Source: JANQGH01 sp039819285
Lineage (GTDB): Bacteria; Pseudomonadota; Alphaproteobacteria; DSM-16000; Inquilinaceae
NCBI GenBank assembly: GCA_039819285.1
Contig: JBCBSH010000025.1
Coordinates: 1-29,884 of the forward strand
Length of the DNA stretch: 29,884 nucleotides
Direction: 5' to 3'
Under the pieces are notes generated by a model. It was not told the DNA's origin, ran no database searches, and saw only the letters and a list, made by a program, of their open reading frames with translations. Within the stretch, counting starts at the first letter, position 1. Every line of letters starts with the position of its first letter. Both the position numbers and the translations under genes were made by a program. This document shows, in pieces, positions 1-6,847 of this stretch.

Positions 1-560
1 CACAGCGCGCTCTCTTCCGATTGGCGAGAGGCGTGGGGAATGCCCGCCACCTTCGCAACGCGATCGTATCGTCGGCGCATCAGCAGAAGCACGACGTAGA
101 CGACGAGGAAGACAGTGCAGATCAGGAAGAACAGCAGCCCCGCCAGCCAGAGCGATTGCGGGATCCAGAGCGGGGTCTGCATCGTCGTGCGCGACCGGGC
201 ATCGAAGAGAAGCGTGTCATCAAGGGTGAGCCAGGCGCGATAGGTCAGGACGCCGACGAACAGCCCCAGGGCCAGCAGCGACAGAAGATCGGCCCAGGCG
301 CGCAGCCTGGCGCCGAAATGCTGATAGGCCACATCGATCCGGACATGGGCGCGCTCGAAAAGCACGAAACTGAACCCCCATGTCGTCGCGATCGCGAAGA
401 CGTAGCCGGAAAACTCGTAGACCCCGGGCAGGGCCATCGCGAACAGGTTGCGGAGCGCGATGTCCAACGTCGTGGCCAACGCGATGAGCAGATAGCCCGC
501 GCCGAAAAGCCAGACGCTCAGCCGCGAGATGCGGAATAGTATCCGATGCAGGGTGTCCAT
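1..560 (-). CDS. TRAP transporter small permease (DctQ family), C-terminus beyond the window
   Basis: This is the small membrane subunit of a tripartite ATP-independent periplasmic (TRAP) importer for an organic acid or similar solute; it acts in the inner membrane with the large DctM permease. The frame opens with ATG at 558-560 and stays open to base 1, giving 186 visible codons. The visible protein has about four hydrophobic segments: near residues 13-33, a second near 45-65 (with YEFSGYVFAIATTWGF), a third near 90-110, and a C-terminal one rich in Leu/Val. The cytoplasmic motif FERAHVRIDV after the second segment is typical of DctQ. It lies 45 bases downstream of the binding protein on the same strand, the usual P-Q-M order, so the DctM gene is expected just outside the left edge. 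The family is clear; the substrate is unknown. Confidence 0.9.
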   Translation of the reverse strand, partial: MDTLHRILFRISRLSVWLFGAGYLLIALATTLDIALRNLFAMALPGVYEFSGYVFAIATTWGFSFVLFERAHVRIDVAYQHFGARLRAWADLLSLLALGLFVGVLTYRAWLTLDDTLLFDARSRTTMQTPLWIPQSLWLAGLLFFLICTVFLVVYVVLLLMRRRYDRVAKVAGIPHASRQSEESAL

Positions 561-605
561 CGGCTTGAGGCGGCGGGCCCCAGGTCGCGGGACCCGCCGT
601 TGCTC

Positions 606-1682
606 TTAAAGCCTGGCCTCGAATCCGAGCAGTTGGCCGATAGTGTTGTTCCAGTTCTCGACACAGCCGGGTGAGCGTTCCTCGCAGCGCTGTGCCCAGT
701 TGGCGATCACGCCGCTTTCGATCGAAGCGCGCATCGCCTGCATGGCCTCGTCGGTCATCGTGATTTGCGTCATGCCGCCGGTGTCGCCCCGGTCGCACGG
801 GCCGTCGGCCATGCAGGCCACGCCGTCGGCCGTGTCTCGGGCAGTGGCTTCCCACATGGCTTCTTCCAGCACGGCGACCTCGGCCTCGATCAGCGCCCGC
901 TGGTCATCGGTCAAGCTGTTCCAGGTGTCATTGTTCACCGCCAGGAAGGAGGCGGTGTAGCCCAGCGAAACCTGGATATCGTGGCTGGCGCCCTGATACC
1001 AGTTGGCCGAATAGGCCGACAGCGTTCCGGTCGCGCCGCAATCCAAGGCACCGCGTTCGAGGCTTGGCAGCACTTCGCCGAAAGCAACGGCGACGGGCAC
1101 GGCCTGCAGCGTTTCGGAGATGAAGTCACCCATCGAGGCCCCGAAGGACCGCACATTCAGGCCTTCAAAGACATCGAGGCCCACGGCATCCGGCGTGCCC
1201 TCGGGGAAGTTGCAATAGAGATGCGTCTCTGGCCAGGCGTAGAGCATCAGGATGTGCGAGTTGAACAGTCGCTGAAACTCGTCCTCCAGCACCGGCCGAT
1301 AGGCCTCGGCCACTTGGCGAAAGGTCTCGAGGTCCGGTGTCACGGCGGTGAGGTCGGCCCCTTCGATGACCGGACTGTCCGCGGCGACATAGAGGAAAAC
1401 GCCGTGCGCGAAGTCAAAGGCGCCCGAGCGCAGTTCGCGCATGACGGTCGTTCCGTCCATGCCCAGCTCGGTCAAAGGCCGGGCGTTTGCCGTGAGTTGG
1501 CCATCCGAGGCCGCCGGCAACTGCTCGTTCCAGAACGGATCTTCCCGTTCCTGCCAGTGTGACAGGACGCCCCAAGTGCCCACGACATTGAACTCGCGCG
1601 CCTCCTGGGCCATAGCGGCAGTGGCGCCGACGGCCAGAGTCGTCGCGACCAAACCGGCCGCCGTTTTGCCAAGACCGTGCAT
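606..1682 (-). CDS. TRAP transporter substrate-binding protein (DctP family)
   Basis: This is the periplasmic receptor that captures the substrate for the TRAP importer. It has 358 residues, a normal family length. Residues 1-25 form a signal peptide (basic start, Ala/Val/Thr-rich core, cleavage expected after AMA). The body has the DctP layout, including the GLNVRSFG segment carrying the arginine that normally binds a carboxylate, and the ALDCGATGT segment where the second lobe is reached. The start is well placed: GAGGGGG sits six to seven bases before the ATG. Six cysteines are present, two of them pairs in the C-terminal third (CMADGPC and CEERSPGC), which could form disulfides in the periplasm. 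It is followed by the small permease. A MarR-type operator-like repeat lies in its promoter region. The carboxylate ligand is inferred from family, not identified. Confidence 0.93.
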   Translation of the reverse strand: MHGLGKTAAGLVATTLAVGATAAMAQEAREFNVVGTWGVLSHWQEREDPFWNEQLPAASDGQLTANARPLTELGMDGTTVMRELRSGAFDFAHGVFLYVAADSPVIEGADLTAVTPDLETFRQVAEAYRPVLEDEFQRLFNSHILMLYAWPETHLYCNFPEGTPDAVGLDVFEGLNVRSFGASMGDFISETLQAVPVAVAFGEVLPSLERGALDCGATGTLSAYSANWYQGASHDIQVSLGYTASFLAVNNDTWNSLTDDQRALIEAEVAVLEEAMWEATARDTADGVACMADGPCDRGDTGGMTQITMTDEAMQAMRASIESGVIANWAQRCEERSPGCVENWNNTIGQLLGFEARL

Positions 1683-1760
1683 CTTTTCCCCCTCATTTCA
1701 TGCGACAGCCCGCCTTTTCGGCGGATCTCATCATCGATACCAAAACATCGCTTTGAATTC

Positions 1761-1787
1761 AATCGATATCGGTATTATCGATTTCGA
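1761..1787 (-). promoter_or_regulatory. Candidate MarR operator and promoter of the TRAP genes
   Basis: AATCGATA at 1761-1768 and TATCGATT at 1776-1783 form a perfect 8-bp inverted repeat with a 7-base spacer. The 15-mer TATTATCGATTTCGA at 1773-1787 is identical to 4220-4234 in front of the amidohydrolase unit. Read on the minus strand it supplies a TAATAC -10-like hexamer (1777-1772); a good -35 is not seen. The local sequence is AT-rich against the GC-rich background. Control by the MarR protein encoded at 4307-4786 is an inference from the shared element. Confidence 0.5.
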
Positions 1788-1809
1788 GGCTCATGCGCTG
1801 GATGAGAGT

Positions 1810-3177
1810 TTAGTGCAGTTCCTCGACATTAAGCGGCTCCGGCGGTTGCTCTGGCCCATAGGCCACCTCACGCGTCAGCTTCTTGTCGCCGATCGATGCC
1901 AGACGCCAGCCTGAAAGCGGCTTGCGCTTTGGCGGCGGCGACAGGTCTTTCTCGACGCCATCAATCATCACCGTCGTGATGTTGTCCGGGTTGCCGAGCA
2001 GGGACAGGTCTTCTTCAACCTTGCCGGTCACGCAGATGATGTCGGCGCGATAGCCCGGCGCGATCACGCCTACCTCGCCCGCCATCTTGATGCCGAAGGC
2101 GCTTTTCTGCGTGCCGCATTGAATGGCCTCCAGCGGCGACATGCCGAAATACTTCACGAAGACTTCCAGTTCGCGATAGTGCCAATCGCCGTATGGCACC
2201 AGCGAGAAGCCGGATTCCGAGCCGGTCAGCAGCGGCACGCCGGCCTTGTGCGCCGCGACCATGGTCTCGATCGAGTCCGTGATCTCGCTTTCGAAAAGCT
2301 TCATCAGCGACGCCGACGTCCCGATTTTTTCGCCGAACTCGACCATGTTGTATTGGAAGGTCAGCGCAGGCGCGATGGGGACCTTGCGGTCGACGACCGC
2401 CTGAAGCGCGGCATCATCCATCGCTGTGGCGTGGAAGATCAGATCGAAGCCGGCCTCGGCTGCCTTGCGGGTCGCCCTGGCCCCTCGGCAGTGGCCCATG
2501 ACCGGCGTTTCGAGATCGTGGGCGGTGTCGCAGATCAGCTTCAACTCGTCATCGGTCCAAACGCACAGTTCGCCCTTATGGGCCTGACGCGGGATGATGC
2601 CCGTGACATGGACCTTGATCCAATCAGCGCCGTATTTGATCTGCCGGCGCACCTCGCGCACAATCTCGTCCTTGGAGTTGACGGCCATGTAGTAGCCGGT
2701 GACACCGTCGTCCCCGATCAGACGGCCGGCCGTGCCGCCGACACCGGTGATCAGGGCGTAGGCCCCGCAGGACATGCGCGGCCCCTCGACGATGTTGGCG
2801 TCGATGGCATCCCGCAGGTCGGTCATGTTCTCGAACGTCGAGTCCGGATCGAGCACCCCCGTCACGCCGGCCCTGAGAAGCTTGCGCGCGTTGTAGGATG
2901 CGACCAGGGCCGACAGCGCGTTGCGACGCTGAAAGAAGATTTCCGAGTTGGAGCCGGCATCGTCGAACGACAGGTGGCAATGGGTGTCGATCAGCCCAGG
3001 CATGACCGTCTGACCGCTGGCGTCGATGCGCCTTAGGCCAGGCCTGGTCTTCGCTTCGTCGTCTGCGGCGATGCCCACGGCCTTGATCCTGCCGTCGATA
3101 ACCAGGACTGAGCCTTCGAAGGCAGGTTGGCCCGTGCCGTCGATGATGCGGCCGTTTGTGATAATGAGGTCGGAGAT
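1810..3177 (-). CDS. Amidohydrolase (imidazolonepropionase/prolidase-like), probable ATC start
   Basis: This is a metal-dependent hydrolase of the amidohydrolase superfamily that would cleave a C-N or ester bond in a cytosolic substrate. The visible ligands fit the fold: HxH at residues 66 and 68 (DTHCHLS), a lysine at 188 (ADWIKVH) that could be the carbamylated bridge, and histidines at 229 and 249. The fifth position, normally Asp in a GTD motif, reads GSES with Glu321. The protein would begin (x)SDLIITNGRIIDGTG, the classic N-terminus of this family, but the first codon is ATC at 3175-3177. No in-frame ATG, GTG or TTG lies within about 30 codons upstream, and the next usable GTG would remove the first beta strands. 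A purine-rich ribosome site (AAGGAATAGGGGG) lies just before it. It follows the 3188-4186 amidohydrolase by ten bases, so translation is probably coupled. The length of 455 residues is normal. Confidence 0.85.
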   Translation of the reverse strand: MSDLIITNGRIIDGTGQPAFEGSVLVIDGRIKAVGIAADDEAKTRPGLRRIDASGQTVMPGLIDTHCHLSFDDAGSNSEIFFQRRNALSALVASYNARKLLRAGVTGVLDPDSTFENMTDLRDAIDANIVEGPRMSCGAYALITGVGGTAGRLIGDDGVTGYYMAVNSKDEIVREVRRQIKYGADWIKVHVTGIIPRQAHKGELCVWTDDELKLICDTAHDLETPVMGHCRGARATRKAAEAGFDLIFHATAMDDAALQAVVDRKVPIAPALTFQYNMVEFGEKIGTSASLMKLFESEITDSIETMVAAHKAGVPLLTGSESGFSLVPYGDWHYRELEVFVKYFGMSPLEAIQCGTQKSAFGIKMAGEVGVIAPGYRADIICVTGKVEEDLSLLGNPDNITTVMIDGVEKDLSPPPKRKPLSGWRLASIGDKKLTREVAYGPEQPPEPLNVEELH

Positions 3178-3187
3178 GTGCGGCCCC

Positions 3188-4186
3188 CTATTCCTTGATG
3201 CGCAGCAGCCTGCGCGCGTTGTCCGCGAGTTCTTTCGGCGGCCGGTGGGCGGAAAGGTCCTCAGGCGCGTCCCAGCCCGCGAAGTTCGTGCCGAAGACCA
3301 GCCGATCAGTCCCGATGCGACTGACGAGCAGGTCCAGCGACGCGTCACTGTTGAGGTGGTTGTCGAACCAAAGCCTTTGCAGCCGGTCCTCGAACGCACC
3401 ATCGGCCCGCAACTCGGCACTCGCCCAGGGCCTTTTGCGCGCGGCCATGGCCATACGACCGAACAGGTACCCCGTCGAGCCGCCGCCATGGCTGAGGCAA
3501 ATGTCCAGCGCCGGATGACGGTCCAGAACCCCGCCATAGATCAGCCGAGCCACCGCCAGCGTCTCTTGCGCGGCAAACCCGACGACCACGTCGAGATCGT
3601 AGTCGGTCAGGTTCGGATCGCCGTTCGACCCGTCGATGCCCGCGGGGGACGGATGGATGAACAGCGGCACGTCAAGCCGTGTGCATGTCTCATAGAGCCT
3701 GTTCATCTCCGGCGCATCGAGCGGATGCGGCAGGTCGGTGCCGATATAGCCGCCAAGCAGACCCAACTCGCTGACGGAACGGTGCAACTCGTCCGCCGCG
3801 GCATCGACATGCTGCATGGGCAGGGCGGCAAAGCCACCAAGGTGGTCGTACCCCGAGACCAGGCGCGCGAGCGCATCATTGTGGGTCCGGCAAAACTGGA
3901 TCGCGTCCGGCGCATCGATGAAATGCAGGAACGTCAGCGGGTTGGGCGAAAGAACCTGATAGTCAATCCCCGCGTCATCCATCCGGTTAAGGCGTAGAGC
4001 CGTATCCATGAATGGGCTGCCTTGGTAGCGCACGCCATCAAGCCGGTAGTCCCCCACCCGAAACCAGGGCGAATCGCCGCCTTGCCCGCCCATCTCCGGC
4101 CCGAGGTCGCCTGCCGCGCCGAAGGTTTCAGCGAGCACCACATGGGCGTGGACATCAATCACGGCTGCGCCTAAAGCGGTCGTCAT
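3188..4186 (-). CDS. Amidohydrolase-2 family protein (ACMSD/decarboxylase-like)
   Basis: This protein belongs to the amidohydrolase-2 branch, which includes 2-amino-3-carboxymuconate semialdehyde decarboxylase, resorcylate decarboxylases and lactone hydrolases. It has 332 residues from the ATG at 4184-4186. A TTG eleven codons earlier is possible but would make a basic, unstructured tail. Visible site residues are HxH at 13 and 15 (DVHAHVV), His178 (FIHPS) and His233 (LSHGGG). The last usual ligand, Asp in a GSDxP-type motif, is replaced by Asn301 (FGTNFAGWD), with an Asp five residues later. It is the first gene of a minus-strand unit with the next amidohydrolase and is controlled from the divergent region shared with the MarR gene. 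The reaction is not known. Hydrolysis or decarboxylation of an aromatic or lactone compound brought in by the TRAP system is an inference. Confidence 0.88.
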   Translation of the reverse strand: MTTALGAAVIDVHAHVVLAETFGAAGDLGPEMGGQGGDSPWFRVGDYRLDGVRYQGSPFMDTALRLNRMDDAGIDYQVLSPNPLTFLHFIDAPDAIQFCRTHNDALARLVSGYDHLGGFAALPMQHVDAAADELHRSVSELGLLGGYIGTDLPHPLDAPEMNRLYETCTRLDVPLFIHPSPAGIDGSNGDPNLTDYDLDVVVGFAAQETLAVARLIYGGVLDRHPALDICLSHGGGSTGYLFGRMAMAARKRPWASAELRADGAFEDRLQRLWFDNHLNSDASLDLLVSRIGTDRLVFGTNFAGWDAPEDLSAHRPPKELADNARRLLRIKE

Positions 4187-4218
4187 GAATCGAAAGGGTC
4201 TCGATTTATTTCTTTTCA

Positions 4219-4247
4219 ATATTATCGATTTCGATTTAATTAGTCAA
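4219..4247 (-). promoter_or_regulatory. Sigma70-type promoter of the amidohydrolase unit with embedded operator
   Basis: On the minus strand TTGACT (4247-4242) and TAATAT (4224-4219) are separated by exactly 17 bases. The spacer carries the inverted repeat ATCGA-TT-TCGAT (4224-4235), so a bound dimer would cover the core promoter. A second inverted repeat, AATCGA-N7-TCGATT, lies downstream at 4188-4206. The region is AT-rich and lies between divergent genes. Repression by the adjacent MarR protein is inferred. Confidence 0.6.
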
Positions 4248-4306
4248 CGCGCAGGATGGTAGTGGGCGTCAAGCGCAAGATGTCGGAAACGACCGGAGAC
4301 ATCGAA

Positions 4307-4786
4307 ATGGTCATGCCAAACAGAATCGAACGTTCGGAACAGCGCCGGCCGTTGGAAGATCGCGCGTCCTTTCTGACCCATCGGATCAACGCCCGCCTAC
4401 AGCAGGTCTGCAATCCTGTTCTGGCGCCCCTAAAGCTCGATCTCTATTCCTCGCGCATCATCGCCGCGCTCAGCGAAAACGGCGCTATGAAGGTCGGCAA
4501 GCTGGTCGACCTCATGGCGCTGCCGCAATCCACGATTTCCCATCAGCTGAAGCGGATGGAGAAGGACGGCTACGTGCGCCGTACCAGATCGGAAAGCGAC
4601 AACCGGACGGTCGTGGTCACATTGACCGCTTTGGGCGACGAGGCGGCCGTCACCTGCAACAGGCTGAGCGACAGGATTCTAGCGGCGGTCTCATCGGAAC
4701 TGGCGCCGGACGAGATCGAGCAATTGACGTCCCTGTTGAAACGCATGTTCGCCAGCCTGCCGACGGAAAACGATCTCGATCTCTGA
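4307..4786 (+). CDS. MarR-family transcriptional regulator
   Basis: This is a winged-helix DNA-binding dimer of the MarR family, of 159 residues from the chosen start. The core shows the MarR pattern: an N-terminal dimerisation helix (ASFLTHRINARLQQV), a recognition-helix segment with LPQSTISHQLKRMEKDGYV, and a wing with RTRSESDNRTVVVTLT. These are followed by the C-terminal dimerisation helix ending MFASLP. Three starts are possible: ATG at 4256, 4280 and 4307. The last has GGAG eight bases upstream and is preferred; the first has AGG directly against the ATG. It is divergent from the amidohydrolase unit, and the shared region contains ATCGAT inverted repeats, one of them also present before the TRAP genes. 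It most likely represses both units until an aromatic or acidic ligand is present; the ligand is unknown. Confidence 0.9.
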   Translation: MVMPNRIERSEQRRPLEDRASFLTHRINARLQQVCNPVLAPLKLDLYSSRIIAALSENGAMKVGKLVDLMALPQSTISHQLKRMEKDGYVRRTRSESDNRTVVVTLTALGDEAAVTCNRLSDRILAAVSSELAPDEIEQLTSLLKRMFASLPTENDLDL

Positions 4787-4831
4787 CTCCGGGCCGAGCC
4801 GAAACGGGCCGAACGCCGGCTCCTTTGGGCG

Positions 4832-4957
4832 TCAGCCCCGCTGGCCCTTCGTCGCCGCGTCCATCGCCTCGGCCAGAACGGTGACGATGGTTCGACAGTC
4901 TTCCGGCGTGAACGAGACGGCGATGCGCATATCCATCAGCCGGGGCAAGACGCGGTC
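4832..4957 (-). pseudogene. Possible C-terminal gene remnant (aminotransferase-like)
   Basis: A short minus-strand frame ends at 4832. Its last 40 or so codons read like a folded C-terminus (LMDMRIAVSFTPEDC, then a helix rich in Ala/Val), whereas the codons before it are low-complexity and look non-genic. The TPEDC-then-helix pattern recalls the end of DegT/DnrJ/EryC1 sugar aminotransferases, but the match is from memory and weak. It overlaps no other gene and has no plausible start or ribosome site. The best reading is the tail of a gene whose body was deleted. Confidence 0.3.
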
Positions 4958-4975
4958 GGAACGGATTTGAGTGGA

Positions 4976-5115
4976 TCGCGGCCTGGTCCGCGCGTGACGG
5001 TCAATCCGCCCGTGACCTGTGGCCGCTGCGCCTGCTGCCGCGAGGGGCGGGACAATCTCTGTCCCGGCCGGCAAACCATCCCCATGCCGCCACGCGCAGG
5101 CGGCTTTGCAGAATG
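4976..5115 (+). pseudogene. Zinc-type alcohol dehydrogenase fragment (structural-zinc loop)
   Basis: An in-frame stretch on the plus strand encodes about 45 residues typical of the GroES-like domain of medium-chain zinc dehydrogenases (idonate/sorbitol/threonine dehydrogenase type). GPRVTVNP is followed by four cysteines in the spacing CxxCxxCx7C, the structural zinc lobe, and then CPGRQTIPMPPRAGGFAE. Full-length members have about 340 residues. The catalytic-zinc region before it and the Rossmann domain after it are absent, and the frame turns into unrelated sequence near 5118 where the 3' end of the next gene begins. It is a dead internal fragment, probably left by deletions. It lies against another gene fragment in the opposite orientation. 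Confidence 0.65.
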
Positions 5116-5135
5116 TCCGAGAAAGCGCCCCACCG

Positions 5136-6314
5136 TCAGGCGCTGCGATAGAGCTTGGTCATGACGAACTCGCGGTGGCCAAGCACCTCGGCGGCCGTGA
5201 CCCGGCCGCTGGCGGTCCGCGCGACCATGTCGATCAGGGCGTCGCCCGCCTCCGCGATCGTCATCTCCCGACGCAAAATGCCCGAAACGTCGAGATCGAC
5301 ATGTTCGGACATGGTGCGCACGGTGCGCGGATTGCCCGTGATCTTGATCACCGGCACGATGGGATTGCCGATCACGTTGCCCTGGCCGGTGGGAAATGTA
5401 TGCACCACATAGCCGCCCGCCGCCATCAGTGTAACGCATTCGGCAGCCGCCGAGCTGGTGTCCATGAAATAGAGCCCCGGCCCCCCATCAGGGGTTTCGG
5501 CAGGGTCGAGAATGTCGATGTAGCGGCAGTCCCGGCCGATCTTCTCCAAATTGCCCAGCGCCTTCTCCTCGATGGTTGTCAGGCCGCCCTCGATATTGCC
5601 CTTGGTCGGCTGGCTGTCAGAGAGGTCGTCGGTCTGGTGGGCGAAGATCACCTCGTCCTGGTAGGCCTTCCACATGGCGTACCAGCGATCACCCACCTCC
5701 GCATTGGCCGCCCGTTCCTTGCAGATGTGCTCCGCGCCGGTGATTTCGGAGGTCTCGCCAAAGACGCCGGTCAGGCCCTCAGGGATCAGCTTGTCGTACA
5801 TGTTGCCGACCGTGGGGCACGACGCCAGGCCGGTGGTCGTGTCGCTTTCGCCGCATTTGGTGGAGACCCAGAGGTCGGAGATCGGGCAGGTCTCGCGCCG
5901 CAGTTCCGAGGCGTAGTGCACGAAGGCCTTGGCCTTGCGCGACGCGTCCATGATGGTCTTGAGGTCGCCATTCTGCTCGATGGAGAACGCGGCCACGGGC
6001 TTGCCGGTTTCGGCGATGGCGTCGGCGATGCGCGCGGTCCAGCCCGGCTCAATGCCGATCACGACGCAGGCGGCGACATTCGGGTTGGCGCCGGTGCCGA
6101 TGAGGGTGCGGAAATGCAGCTCCAGATCTTCGCCAAACTGCAAGCGGCCATAGGCGTGGGGCAGCGCCATGACGCCCTTGATGTTGTTGGCCACCGCCTC
6201 GGACGCGGCGTTGGAAATATCGTCGACGGGCAGGACGACGACATGGTTGCGCACGCCGACGCGGCCATTGTCGCGCCGGTAGCCCTCAAAGGTGAGGTTG
6301 GAAAGCTCTCCCAT
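5136..6314 (-). CDS. suyB: UxaA-family lyase large subunit, SuyB-like ((2R)-sulfolactate sulfo-lyase beta)
   Basis: This is the catalytic large subunit of a two-component UxaA/SuyAB-type lyase. These enzymes are iron-dependent and eliminate water or, in SuyAB, bisulfite from a hydroxy acid, giving pyruvate from sulfolactate. It has 392 residues, matching the stand-alone large subunit and not the fused altronate dehydratase of about 495. The family's opening motif GYRRDNGRVGVRN is at residues 11-23. LPVDDISNAA follows where altronate dehydratases have a cysteine, a SuyB-like feature. STKCGESD and PTGQGNVIGNPI are further conserved blocks. The start has AGGAGA seven bases before the ATG. It follows the small subunit by 11 bases. 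The SuyB reading rests on remembered similarity; a sugar-acid dehydratase of the same family remains possible. Confidence 0.8.
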   Translation of the reverse strand: MGELSNLTFEGYRRDNGRVGVRNHVVVLPVDDISNAASEAVANNIKGVMALPHAYGRLQFGEDLELHFRTLIGTGANPNVAACVVIGIEPGWTARIADAIAETGKPVAAFSIEQNGDLKTIMDASRKAKAFVHYASELRRETCPISDLWVSTKCGESDTTTGLASCPTVGNMYDKLIPEGLTGVFGETSEITGAEHICKERAANAEVGDRWYAMWKAYQDEVIFAHQTDDLSDSQPTKGNIEGGLTTIEEKALGNLEKIGRDCRYIDILDPAETPDGGPGLYFMDTSSAAAECVTLMAAGGYVVHTFPTGQGNVIGNPIVPVIKITGNPRTVRTMSEHVDLDVSGILRREMTIAEAGDALIDMVARTASGRVTAAEVLGHREFVMTKLYRSA

Positions 6315-6325
6315 CGTGCCGTCTC

Positions 6326-6613
6326 CTACCAGCGCTTGGTTTTCAGATTGTGGGTATGAACATGGCCGCCCTTTTCCGCCGGGCCGACCATCTTGCCAAT
6401 GTCCTCGCCATACTTGATCGCGGTGTCACCTTCGGACAGGTCGGTCAGCGCGATCTTGTGCCCGATAGGCACATCAGCGGCGGCGGTCAGCTCGAACGAG
6501 CTGTCGTCATGGGTGACGACGCACAGCATTTTTGTTCCGGCTTCCAGGCCCTCGACCACGACGACGCCGACATTGTCGCGCGGATCGTGAACCAGAAGGT
6601 GCGGATGGCTCAT
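6326..6613 (-). CDS. suyA: UxaA-family lyase small subunit, SuyA-like (SAF domain)
   Basis: This is the small SAF-domain subunit that pairs with the large lyase subunit downstream. It has 95 residues from the ATG at 6611-6613, which has GGAGG eight bases upstream; an earlier in-frame start ten codons away lacks a good site. The family block GHKIALTDLSEG is in the middle and the C-terminus carries HVHTHNLKT, the conserved metal/substrate motif of UxaA N-terminal domains and SuyA. The start MSHPHLLVHD resembles SuyA proteins. In altronate dehydratase this domain is fused to the large subunit; here it is separate, as in SuyAB. It is the first gene of a two-gene operon controlled from the palindrome at 6677-6690. 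Confidence 0.8.
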   Translation of the reverse strand: MSHPHLLVHDPRDNVGVVVVEGLEAGTKMLCVVTHDDSSFELTAAADVPIGHKIALTDLSEGDTAIKYGEDIGKMVGPAEKGGHVHTHNLKTKRW

Positions 6614-6676
6614 GAAGGGTCCTCCCAAACTCGGAAAGGCCACGCGCCGAGGTGAACGCGATCTTGCCTATGATAT

Positions 6677-6711
6677 ATCTTATATAAGATGTAAGAATTA
6701 ACGGCCGTCAA
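6677..6711 (-). promoter_or_regulatory. Promoter of the lyase operon overlapped by a palindromic GntR operator
   Basis: ATCTTATATAAGAT at 6677-6690 is a perfect 14-bp palindrome, and with one mismatched pair it extends to 20 bp. Minus-strand TTGACG (6711-6706), 17 bases, then CTTATA (6688-6683) makes a plausible promoter whose -10 lies inside the palindrome. A repressor bound here would block it. The adjacent GntR/UTRA protein is the obvious candidate, by position. Confidence 0.6.
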
Positions 6712-6847
6712 TGCGGGAGAGACGATTTGGGTGCCGATACAAAGACTTCGGCTTTGATGTCGTCGGTGCTCGTGACTTTCGCCAGCGCGGACCGTCTGAT
6801 CGCCAGAGGCTGGCGGAAGAGGCAGTCGACAGGCTAAGGAGCAGCCA

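Noticed and set aside
2119..3036. Plus-strand open frame of 305 codons opposite the amidohydrolase
   Set aside because: Composition is Asp/His/Arg-biased antisense; the minus-strand amidohydrolase with intact metal motifs explains the region.
3178..3537. Upstream extension of the amidohydrolase frame to an earlier start
   Set aside because: It overlaps the upstream amidohydrolase-2 gene by 350 bases and encodes Arg-rich non-domain sequence; a start at the ATC fits the family.
5019..6359. Long plus-strand open frame (446 codons) opposite the lyase large subunit
   Set aside because: It is the antisense shadow of a clear UxaA/SuyB-type gene in GC-rich DNA; the translation is His/Arg/Gly-rich and matches no family.
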